Of a DNA stretch of 16,981 bases, positions 8,791 through 16,890 are shown one piece after another. Numbering within the stretch: the first letter of the stretch is position 1; every line of letters begins with the position of its first letter. The notes beneath the pieces are model-generated. The model was not told the DNA's origin. It searched no databases and saw only the letters and a program-made list of their open reading frames with translations. Source of the DNA: DASUZB01 sp036377075. Its GTDB lineage: Bacteria > Actinomycetota > CALGFH01. A program made the position numbers and the translations under genes. The DNA is taken from assembly GCA_036377075.1 (NCBI GenBank), contig DASUZB010000311.1, positions 1 to 16,981 of the forward strand, given 5' to 3'.

Positions 8791-9540
8791 CTAGATGCTG
8801 TGGGTCAGGGCGCCGTCGACCAGCACGGTGGTGCCGGTGACGTAGGAGGCGGGCGCGGAGCAGAGGAACGCCGCCGCCGCGGCCACCTCCTCGGGGCTGC
8901 CCAAGCGCCCGGCCGGGACGTTCTCGGCGGCCCAGCGCTCCGCCCCGGCCCTGCCGCCGGACATCTCGTAGGCGCGCTCGGTGGCGATGCGGCCGGGCAG
9001 GATGGTGTTGAGGGTGACGCCGTCGCCGGCGACCTGGCGGGCGAGGGTCTTGAAGGCGCCGAGCATCCCGATGCGGTGGGAGTTGGAGAGCATCAGGGTG
9101 GCGATCGGCTCGCGCACGGCGCTCGATGAGATGTTGACCACCCGCCCCCAGCCGCGCGCCCGCATCCCGGGCAGTACCACCGTGACCAGCGCCATCGGCG
9201 CGAGCACCAGGTTGCGGTAGGCGTCCTCCCACTGCGCGCGGGAGAAGGCGAGCGCGTCCGGGTCGTGGGGTGGCCCGCCGGTGTTGGTGACCAGGACGTC
9301 GACCGGGCCGAGCGCGGCCTCGGCCCGCTCGACCAGCACGGCGGCCCCGTCGAGGTCGCCGCTGTCGTGCACCAGCCCGGTGGCGCCGAGGCGCGCGGCG
9401 GCGGCGTCGATGCGCCCGCGGTCCCGTGAGCTGACCGCCACCCGGGCGCCCTCGGCGGCGAGCGCCTGGGCGACGGCGAAGCCGATCCCCTGGGAGGCGC
9501 CGGTCACCAGCGCCACCTTCCCGGCGATGCCAAGGTCCAT
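8791..9540 (-). CDS. SDR-fold protein with degenerate catalytic YxxxK
   Basis: Short-chain dehydrogenase/reductase fold, 249 residues, normal family length. The cofactor loop TGASQGIG (13-20), SSRDR (37-41), TNTGGPP (85-91, in place of NNAG), N110 and the serine segment NISSSAV (136-142) are present. Where YxxxK is expected the sequence is S152-N-S-H-R156, so both the catalytic Tyr and Lys are replaced. This matches a known divergent BKR-like SDR group rather than a random loss, since LPGRIATER and ASYVTGTTVLVDGA are well kept. ATG 9540 has GGGAGG six bases upstream. It is the first gene of the minus-strand cluster, 141 bases before the aminotransferase. Whether it is an oxidoreductase or a non-catalytic protein is open. 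Confidence 0.85.
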   Translation of the reverse strand: MDLGIAGKVALVTGASQGIGFAVAQALAAEGARVAVSSRDRGRIDAAAARLGATGLVHDSGDLDGAAVLVERAEAALGPVDVLVTNTGGPPHDPDALAFSRAQWEDAYRNLVLAPMALVTVVLPGMRARGWGRVVNISSSAVREPIATLMLSNSHRIGMLGAFKTLARQVAGDGVTLNTILPGRIATERAYEMSGGRAGAERWAAENVPAGRLGSPEEVAAAAAFLCSAPASYVTGTTVLVDGALTHSI

Positions 9541-9874
9541 GCTCAGCCTCCCTTGTTCAAACGGTCAGTGGGCCTGCGCCGCTCTGTGCGCTGGCTTCCC
9601 CCGTCGCTCCGTCGTCGCCAGGGGCTCCTCCCTCGCTCCTCCGTCCAGCCAGCGCGCGGCTCCGGCCCACCTCCCTAAACCCCAGTGCTTCGGGCTCCTC
9701 AGTCGCTCCTGGAGTCCATCCAGCGCCCGGCTCCGGCCCACCTCCTGGTCGTGGGGTGTCCCGGAGGCTACTGGATCGGCGGCGCCGGGTGGTCCGTGGG
9801 ACGTCGGAGATGCGGATGCTGACGGCGTGGTGCGGTAGGTTGTCGGGCACGCAGGACCGAGGAGGAGCAGAGCC
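9541..9874. other. 334-base non-coding region between divergent SDR and MinD-like genes
   Basis: No supported gene. It holds the imperfect direct repeats at 9593-9745 and must hold the promoters of both flanking genes, which I cannot place with confidence. The ribosome-binding site of the MinD-like gene (GGAGGAG, 9861-9867) is at the right end, and that of the SDR (GGGAGG on the minus strand, 9547-9552) at the left end. Open frames across it are GC-driven and lack recognisable protein sequence. Confidence 0.7.
9593..9745. repeat. Imperfect direct repeats in intergenic region
   Basis: Two units of about 53-54 bases, 9622-9674 and 9692-9745, start 70 bases apart. Each begins GGGCTCCTC, has TCGCTCCT in the middle and ends GGCTCCGGCCCACCTCC, with roughly 80-85 percent identity by eye. 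A shorter related piece (GGCTTCCCCCGTCGCTCC, 9593-9610) precedes them. They are not inverted, have no CRISPR-like spacing and no obvious coding use. They could be a dispersed genomic repeat family or multiple protein-binding sites. Confidence 0.65.
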
Positions 9875-11602
9875 GTGCCCCTGGAACGAAGAGGTCGTCC
9901 CCCCGCCGACCCGCAGCAGTCGTCGCTCGAACGCCAACCGGCCGACGAGCAGCCCGAGGAGGAGGCCGCGGACGACGGCCTCGACTGGCTGCGCGAGCAC
10001 CTGGAGGCAAGGCAGGCGGGCGCCGTGGCCGAGAACCAGCCGATGCCGCCCCTGGCCGCCGAGCCCGGGCGCGGCGCCCCGCCCGGGCAGCCGGACTTCG
10101 GCGACCCCGAGTTCGACCAGACCCTCGGCGACGAACCGGGGTTCGACCAGACGCTGGGCACGGTGGGGGAGTTCGACCAGACCGGCCAGCCGCCCCCGGC
10201 GGCGCCGGGCGGCGAGTCGCCCGCCGTGCGCCGGCTGCGCGAGGCCGCGGCCGAGCCGGACGAGTCGTACGCGCTGACCGGCCCGGCGGTCGCGGAGCAG
10301 CCGGCGCCGGGCGGCGAGGCGGCGCCCGACCCGGGCGCCACCGCGGCGGCGGAGCCGGTCGCTGCCGCGCCGCCCGACCCGGCGCGGCTGGCGGGTCGCT
10401 CCACGCCGATCCGCCCGGCGCCGGCGCCGCCGCCGATCCGCCCCGCCGAGTCGCTGCAGCCGCCAGGGGACGCGCTGTCCGAGATCTGGGGCGGGCCGCT
10501 CGAGCCGCTCGAGCCGCCCGAGCCGCTCGCGCCCGGCGAGCCGGCAACCGCCGAGCCGGCGGGCGAGCCGCCGCCGGCGAGCCGGCCCCAGCTACCCCCC
10601 ACCCCGGCCGACCTGGCCGAGCAGCGCGCCGCCGGCGACCGGCCCACGGTCGAGGCGCCACTGCCTGGCTGGGACGACCTCACCCCCGAGAAGCTGGTCA
10701 AGCGCCAGCCGGGCGGCCCGACCAGCGGCTGGCAGGGTTTGGTGTACCGGATCACCGACGGCCGCATCCGGCCCCGCCCCGGCCGTGCCGAGCGCGCCAG
10801 GCGGGAGCTCGCCGCGCGCGTCGCCAGGCCGATCACCGGCTGCCGGCGGGTGGCCGTGTTCACCCTCAAGGGCGGGGTGGGCAAGACCACCACCACCGTC
10901 GGCCTGGGCACCACCTTCGCCACCCACCGGGCCGACCGGGTGGTGGCGGTCGACGGCAGCCCCGACGCCGGCACCCTCGGCGCCCGCGTGCGCGGCGGCG
11001 AGGGCCGCTCGCCGCGGGACCTGATCGCCGGGGCGTCGTCGCTGGCCCGCTACGCCGACGTCCGCGCGAACATCACCCAGACCCCGACCGGGCTGGAGGT
11101 GGTCGCCTCCACCATGGACCCGAGCATCTCGGAGGGGTTCAACGAGAACGACTACCGCAAGATCGCGGCCATCCTGGAGCGCTTCTACTCGCTGATCCTC
11201 ACCGACTGCGGCCCCGGCGCGCTCCACAGCGTCATCTGGCCGGTCCTGCGCCAGGCCGACCAGCTGCTGATCGTCTGCGCCCCCAGCGTCGACGGCGCGC
11301 GCTCGGCCAGCCTCACCCTCGACTGGCTGGAGCAGCACAACTTCGACAAGCTGGCCCGCTCCGCGGTGGTGGTGCTCAACGCCGTCCGCCCCAAGGCGGC
11401 GGTCAACCTGGCCCAGCTCGAGGAGCACTTCACCCGGCGTTGCCGGGCGGTGGTGCAGGTGCCGTTCGACCGGCACCTCGAGACCGGCGCCGAGATCGAC
11501 CTGGGTGAGCTCGCGCCCGAGACCCGCGACGCCTACCTGCGGCTGGCCGCCGCCGTGGCCGACGGCTTCGGCGCCCCCAGCCGCGCCGGCGACGCGGCCT
11601 GA
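9875..11602 (+). CDS. Pro-rich MinD/ParA-like ATPase
   Basis: 575 residues in two parts. Residues 1 to about 310 are acidic, Pro/Ala/Glu-rich and probably disordered, with a tandem repeat at 78-107. Residues 325 to about 568 are a SIMIBI-class ATPase: deviant Walker A KGGVGKTTTT (K332 and K337), VDGSPDAGTLG (switch/A' region), LILTDCGPGALHS (Walker B) and LNAVRP. The closest resemblance I recall is the MinD-like proteins with Pro-rich N-termini tied to type VII secretion (EspI/SCO5717 type), sharing DANPDAGTL- and DCGTG-like motifs. No ESX gene is in view, so that role is inference. GTG 9875 has GGAGGAG seven bases upstream. It converges on the caspase-STAND gene 48 bases away. Alternative: a chromosome- or cargo-positioning ATPase. 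Confidence 0.87.
   Translation: MPLERRGRPPADPQQSSLERQPADEQPEEEAADDGLDWLREHLEARQAGAVAENQPMPPLAAEPGRGAPPGQPDFGDPEFDQTLGDEPGFDQTLGTVGEFDQTGQPPPAAPGGESPAVRRLREAAAEPDESYALTGPAVAEQPAPGGEAAPDPGATAAAEPVAAAPPDPARLAGRSTPIRPAPAPPPIRPAESLQPPGDALSEIWGGPLEPLEPPEPLAPGEPATAEPAGEPPPASRPQLPPTPADLAEQRAAGDRPTVEAPLPGWDDLTPEKLVKRQPGGPTSGWQGLVYRITDGRIRPRPGRAERARRELAARVARPITGCRRVAVFTLKGGVGKTTTTVGLGTTFATHRADRVVAVDGSPDAGTLGARVRGGEGRSPRDLIAGASSLARYADVRANITQTPTGLEVVASTMDPSISEGFNENDYRKIAAILERFYSLILTDCGPGALHSVIWPVLRQADQLLIVCAPSVDGARSASLTLDWLEQHNFDKLARSAVVVLNAVRPKAAVNLAQLEEHFTRRCRAVVQVPFDRHLETGAEIDLGELAPETRDAYLRLAAAVADGFGAPSRAGDAA
10106..10195 (+). repeat. Three tandem 10-residue repeats in the MinD-like N-terminus
   Basis: FDQT recurs at residues 80, 90 and 100 with an exact 10-residue (30-base) period, within PEFDQTLGDE, PGFDQTLGTV and GEFDQTGQPP. 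Codons differ between copies (ACC, ACG), so the repeat has been kept at protein level. A short linear binding or phosphorylation motif is possible. Confidence 0.75.
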
Positions 11603-11611
11603 GGCAGGCAC

Positions 11612-11647
11612 CGGCCGGAAACCGGCTGCGCGCCCGCCGCGCGGCGG
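11612..11647. terminator. Two hairpins between convergent genes
   Basis: CGGCCGG/CCGGCTG pairs across an AAA loop (11612-11628, one G-T pair), followed by the perfect palindrome CCGCCGC/GCGGCGG (11634-11647). They fill the 48-base gap between the MinD-like stop and the caspase-STAND stop and probably end both transcripts. Confidence 0.5.
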
Positions 11648-11650
11648 TCC

Positions 11651-14600
11651 TCAGGGGCGTCCCGGGTAGCGGGCGCGCTCGTGCAGCAGGCGGCGGTCGA
11701 GGGAGCGGCTGATCGCCACGGCCTCGCCGTGCAGGCGCATGGCGAGCGCCTCGTCGCCGAGCTGCCGGTGCGCCAGGGCGAGGTGGTCGAGCGCCCTGAC
11801 GACCTCCCGGTGCCTGAGGCCGTGGACCTCGCGGGCGAGCCCGAGCGCCCGGTCGAGGTAGGGCACGGCTAGGTCGGGCCGCTGCATGCGCAGCAGGTGG
11901 ACGCCGACCTCGTTGAGCACCGTCGGCAGTTCCGGGGTGCGCACGCCGAGCGCCAGGGCGTGCCGGACGGCGGCCTCGGCGTGCGGCAGCAGCCGGCTCG
12001 GCTCGGCCCAGGCCGGGCGCTCGCCGTCGCCGGCCGGCAGGGCGAGCGCGATCCCGAGCACCCGCAGCGCGTAGGCCGCCCAGGTTCTGACGCCCTCGCC
12101 GCCGAGCGCGCTGCCGACGGCGACCTGCGCCAGCGGCGGGACGGCGAGCCGGTCGCCGGCGTGCGCCACCATCCCGCGCTGCGCCAGGGTCGCCAGCGCG
12201 GCCCGGAACGCCTGCGGGTCGCGCAGGCTGGCGCCGAGCTCGCCGGGCAGGACGACCCCGGTCATCGCCAGGAGCCCGACCGGGATGGCATCGGAGTCCA
12301 GGAACGCCGCGAGCTGCAGCAGCGCCGCGGCCTGCGGCGACGCCCGCCGCAGCCGCTTGAGCGCCTGGTCCCAGTGCAGGATCTCCTGCCGCCCCGACCC
12401 GCCGAACGCCTCCCCGGCCGGCCGGGGGCCGCCCGTGCGGCCGTTCACCGGCTCGTACGGGCCTTCCGCCTGATGCCGTCCCGCACCCGGCGGGCCAGCG
12501 GCCGACCCGGGAGGAACCGGCTCCCCGTGAATCGGCTCCCGGTGGCCGCCCGTGGCGGCACCGGGGCCCGCCGGGCGCTGAGCGCCCTGCTGGACCGGCG
12601 GCCCGCCCGTCCGTGGCCCGGGGCGCGGCGGCCGCCGCTCGACCCAGGGGTCGTCCACGGCCGGCGGCTCCTGGCGCGCCGGCCGCTCGGCGGCCTGCCG
12701 CCCGGGTGGCGGGTCCTCCCAGGGCGGTCGCTGCGGCTGCCGCTCGACCCACGGGTCCCCCGCGGGAGGCGCCGGGCGTGGCGGCGGCGGCCCGGCGGGC
12801 GGTGGGCCGGCGGGACGGGGCGGAGGTCCGGTGGGCTGGGACGGTGGGACGGCGTGGGGCGGGGCGGGTCCCCTCCGCACCGCCGGCGGGACGGTGGAGG
12901 GCATGCCGGGCGGTGCGCCGAGGCGGCCGGGCTCGGCCGCACGCGGCCGAGCCGTCGACAGCGGCCTCGAGCTGGACAGCTCCTCCCAGCCCGGAGAGGT
13001 CGCGGTGATCAGCACGCGGCCTCGGCCGGCCCGGGGGATGTACGGGGCGATCTCCTCCGGTGCCGGCGCGCCGTCCAGCACCAGCAGCCAGGGGCCGTGG
13101 CGCTCGTCCTCCAGCCAGCGGCGCAGCTCCGGCACGGCCCGCAGCAGGTCCGAGTGCGCCGGCAGGCCCAGCTCGGCCGCCAGGGCGCGCCAGTCCTCGG
13201 CCAGCAGTGCCGGGTCGTGGGCACGCAGCCACCAGCAGACCCGGTACTCCCCGGCGTGCAGGCCGGCGTAGCGGACCATCGCGCTGGCCGGGCCGACCGC
13301 CCCTGGGCCGACGAGCGTGACGACCCGCTCGCCGCGCTCCACCACCCGGCTACGGATCTCGGCCATGAGCCAGTCGCCGGCGTCGAGCGGCCGTGAACCG
13401 GCCTGCGGCAGGTTGCTGATCGGGCCGTCCCGCTCGGCCCCGGCAGCCTGCGACCCTGGCCGGTGGATGTCGGTCGGCGCCACCGCCCCCCGACGGGAGC
13501 GGTCGCGGCCGGATCCCGGCACCGGCCCTGGCGCCGCCGTCACCGCACCCGGCGTGGCGGGCGCGGGCCCGGCCGGGCCGCGCCGACCTGGCGGCAGGAT
13601 CTCGCTCGGGAAGGCTCGCTCCGCGGCCAAGTCGGCTCCGGAACCGTCCCGACCGGCGACGTCCTCGCCGGGCCACCATGCGCGGGGCGGTGGTTGCGGC
13701 GGCGCTGCCGGCGCCGCCGCAACCGTGGCATCCACGCCAGGCTCGGCCGCGCGGCCGTTGGGCCGTGACGGGCCGGGCACCGGGGGTGGGGCGCCCCAGC
13801 CGTCGAGGAGGCCGTCCTGCCGGGGCTCGGACACGAGCGGCCCGCTGGGAACCTGGGCACCCGGCGGGCCGGTGGGCAGCGCCGCACGGACGGGGACGCG
13901 GCGTGGGGGCGGCTCGGCGCGCGGCGGCGCCGGCGGGAACGAGGGCTCCAGGCCCGGGCGCTGGCCGGGCGCGTCGGTCACCGGCACCAGCGGCGCCTCC
14001 TCCCCGGGCAGGCGCCACTCGGGCTCGGCGTCGGGGCCGTCCGCGCGGCCGCGGGCCGGGTCGTCGACCCGCGCGACCGGCACGTCGGCGCCGGTGTTGG
14101 GCAGCCAGCACTCCGGCGGCGGGTCGCCCGCCCCGGTCAGCTCCGCGGTCACGAACTCGCAGAGCTCGGCGAACGAGACCAGCCCGTCGCGGTTGCGGTC
14201 GGCGGCACGCCCCGCCGTCAGGCCCGCGGCAACCACCTCGGTGAACGCGCTCACCCGGTCGCCGTCGTCGGCCCGGCGGACCCCGAACGGGCTCGCCAGG
14301 ACCAGGCGCTTCAGCCCGGCGAGCGGCGCCGACGGCGACTCCTGCCAGGCGTCGCCGTAGCGGCAGTCCAGGACGATCAGCACCGCCGCGGCCGGGGAGG
14401 CGTCGGCCAGCTGGCCGACGGCCTCGGCCGGGACGGCGGTCGAGACGGGGAACTGCGCCATCGTGTCGCTGCTGCCCAGGTGCAGCGCGCCACGCTCGTC
14501 GGCCAGGCCGTGGCCGCTGTAGAACAGCAGGAGCTGGTCGTGTGGCCCGGCACCGTCGAAGAAGGCCCGCAGGGCCGCGAGCACCCGCTCGCGTGGCGCG

Positions 14601-14866
14601 TCGATGACCACCTGCACGTGGTGGCGGGCGTGCAGGCCACGTCCGGGGTCGGTGAGGGCCGCGCGCATCGCGGCCACGTCGCCCGGCGGCGAGCGCAGCG
14701 GGCCGAACCGCTCCCCGCCGCCCCCCAGGCGCCCGTTGCCGATCAGCAGCGCACGATGGGTACGCCCCGTCGCCCAGTTCGGCGCGTTCGCCAAGTCAGG
14801 AGTTCCCGAGCATACCGACCAGCTGCCCCCCGCCGGTCCCGAGCCCGGCACCTGGCCCGCACGCAC
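11651..14866 (-). CDS. Caspase-EF-hand-STAND-TPR protein (degenerate nucleotide-binding module)
   Basis: 1071 residues. Domains in order: a caspase-like (C14) peptidase, about 36-205, with LLLFYSGHG (H119) and VLDCRYGDAW (C168); an EF-hand loop at 223-234 (D223, N225, D227, G228, E234, all canonical); a Pro-rich linker to about 480; an NB-ARC-like region, about 480-632, with YRVCWWLRAHDP, WLLVLDGAP (D598) and RVLITATSPGW, but a Walker A of GPGAVGPAS (520-528) with no lysine; a second Pro-rich segment, about 635-825, with two DPWVER copies; a helical/winged-helix region from about 826 (LLQLAAFLDSDAIPVGLL); and TPR-like repeats near 955-1060. STAND proteins with caspase effectors are known conflict/cell-death proteins in multicellular actinobacteria. 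The GTG 14866 start is uncertain; a TTG about 60 bases downstream is also possible. A candidate promoter and dyad lie upstream. Confidence 0.85.
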   Translation of the reverse strand: MRAGQVPGSGPAGGSWSVCSGTPDLANAPNWATGRTHRALLIGNGRLGGGGERFGPLRSPPGDVAAMRAALTDPGRGLHARHHVQVVIDAPRERVLAALRAFFDGAGPHDQLLLFYSGHGLADERGALHLGSSDTMAQFPVSTAVPAEAVGQLADASPAAAVLIVLDCRYGDAWQESPSAPLAGLKRLVLASPFGVRRADDGDRVSAFTEVVAAGLTAGRAADRNRDGLVSFAELCEFVTAELTGAGDPPPECWLPNTGADVPVARVDDPARGRADGPDAEPEWRLPGEEAPLVPVTDAPGQRPGLEPSFPPAPPRAEPPPRRVPVRAALPTGPPGAQVPSGPLVSEPRQDGLLDGWGAPPPVPGPSRPNGRAAEPGVDATVAAAPAAPPQPPPRAWWPGEDVAGRDGSGADLAAERAFPSEILPPGRRGPAGPAPATPGAVTAAPGPVPGSGRDRSRRGAVAPTDIHRPGSQAAGAERDGPISNLPQAGSRPLDAGDWLMAEIRSRVVERGERVVTLVGPGAVGPASAMVRYAGLHAGEYRVCWWLRAHDPALLAEDWRALAAELGLPAHSDLLRAVPELRRWLEDERHGPWLLVLDGAPAPEEIAPYIPRAGRGRVLITATSPGWEELSSSRPLSTARPRAAEPGRLGAPPGMPSTVPPAVRRGPAPPHAVPPSQPTGPPPRPAGPPPAGPPPPRPAPPAGDPWVERQPQRPPWEDPPPGRQAAERPARQEPPAVDDPWVERRPPRPGPRTGGPPVQQGAQRPAGPGAATGGHREPIHGEPVPPGSAAGPPGAGRHQAEGPYEPVNGRTGGPRPAGEAFGGSGRQEILHWDQALKRLRRASPQAAALLQLAAFLDSDAIPVGLLAMTGVVLPGELGASLRDPQAFRAALATLAQRGMVAHAGDRLAVPPLAQVAVGSALGGEGVRTWAAYALRVLGIALALPAGDGERPAWAEPSRLLPHAEAAVRHALALGVRTPELPTVLNEVGVHLLRMQRPDLAVPYLDRALGLAREVHGLRHREVVRALDHLALAHRQLGDEALAMRLHGEAVAISRSLDRRLLHERARYPGRP

Positions 14867-14905
14867 GCCGGAGCTGCCGGGACACCATCAGAACTGCCAA
14901 CCACC

Positions 14906-14926
14906 GACTCCTACCGCTGCGGAGTC
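14906..14926. promoter_or_regulatory. Dyad GACTCC-N9-GGAGTC upstream of caspase gene
   Basis: A perfect 6-bp inverted repeat with a nine-base centre lies between the candidate promoter and the caspase gene start; GGTTGG occurs on either side in the same direction on the minus strand. It could be an operator or a leader hairpin. Confidence 0.35.
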
Positions 14927-14944
14927 CAACCTGCCGTCCGCCCC

Positions 14945-14973
14945 ATGATCCCTTCTCGCAGGAGAACCAGCAA
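14945..14973 (-). promoter_or_regulatory. Candidate promoter of the caspase-STAND gene
   Basis: On the minus strand TTGCTG (14973-14968) is 17 bases from GATCAT (14950-14945), matching three and four sigma-70 consensus positions. It sits in the 156-base gap between the ABC permease stop and the caspase gene, giving a leader of about 70 bases to GTG 14866. Confidence 0.33.
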
Positions 14974-15022
14974 AGACTGAACCAGGATGGCGACCGGTGC
15001 AATGCGCGGCCCCGTGACCAGG

Positions 15023-15921
15023 TCAGAGGTCGCGGTGGCGGAACGCCGCCACGGCGAGGGCCATGCAGGCCGCCGGGTAGGCGAGCGCCCAGCCGAGCAT
15101 GGCCGGCGCGATCGGGGTGGTGGACGCGAACGGCAGCACGGGAACGCCCTGGCTCAGGAACGAGCCGGCGGCCACGAGGCTCGGCGGCAGCAGGTGGTAG
15201 GAGGCCCCGCGCCAGACCGCGTCGGCCGGCAGCAGCAGGCTCACGGCGGTGCCCAGGTTCGCCATCAGGTCGTTGCCGGGCGGGACCGCCGTGCCGATGA
15301 ACTCGACGACCCCCCCGAGCCACGCGAGCCCGAACAGCGCCAGCATGACGACCCCGTTGGCGAGCGTCGGCAGGACGGTGCTGCCGAGCAGGCTCACCGC
15401 GAGCAGGACCAGCACCTGCAGGACCATGAGGCCCACCACCCTGGCGTCGTCGCCGGCCTCGTAGCCGGCGACGATCCGGGCGGTCAGCAGCAGCACGCCG
15501 CTCATCACCACCACGTAGGCGGTGAGCATGCCCGCCAGGGCGAGGAAGCGGCCGAGGAGGTACTCCAGGCGGCTGAGGGGGCGGGCGAGCACGGCGTGGA
15601 GCGCGCCGGAGTCGACCTCCGGCGAGACCGACGCGACCCCGAGGAACAACGCCAGCAGCGCGGCGAGGAACTGGACCCCGTACAGCCCGAGCACGACCAG
15701 GACGGTCGACACGACCAGCAGCGCCTGCCGCGGGGCGACGACCACGCCGTTGGGGCCGTTCTCGCCGGCGGCGCCGAGCAGGTCCCGCTGCTGGGTGTGG
15801 TAGAGGAGGGTGAACCCGAGCGCGAACAGGGCGAGGAACGCGACGCTGAGCACGGCGCCGGCGAGCAGCAGCCGGCGCCGGCGCGCCTCCAGCACGGTCC
15901 AGCGCGCGACGACCAGCAGGT

Positions 15922-15925
<4 letters not shown>
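15023..15925 (-). CDS. ABC-2 type transporter permease
   Basis: Membrane subunit of an ABC exporter, 300 residues, with about six hydrophobic helices. The N-terminus (NLLVVARWTVLEARRRRLLL) and the motif PEVDSGALHAVLARPLSRLEYLLGR, cytoplasmic between helices, are characteristic of NosY/ABC-2 permeases. The protein ends FRHRDL. The GTG start overlaps the stop of the ATPase gene as GTGA (15922-15925), so the two are co-translated and the protein is surely the partner of that ATPase. The substrate is unknown; the family exports drugs, lipids or copper-site maturation factors. There is no accessory gene in view that would narrow it. Confidence 0.9.

Positions 15926-16867
<942 letters not shown>

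Positions 16868-16890
<23 letters not shown>

Noticed and set aside
9593..9745. CRISPR array
   Set aside because: Only two and a half imperfect units of about 54 bases, without uniform repeats or spacers, and no cas genes nearby.
9565..10974. 469-residue minus-strand frame running from the MinD-like gene through the repeat region
   Set aside because: Ser/Gly-rich antisense translation of the Pro-rich tail and of the repeats; no start signal, no domain.
11430..13232. 600-residue minus-strand frame overlapping the MinD-like and caspase genes
   Set aside because: Ala/Arg/Gly/Pro-rich shadow in a different frame from the caspase-STAND protein; no domain.
11897..13396. 499-residue plus-strand frame inside the caspase-STAND gene
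   Set aside because: Composition is that of a GC-driven antisense frame and it contradicts the TPR and winged-helix coding on the other strand.
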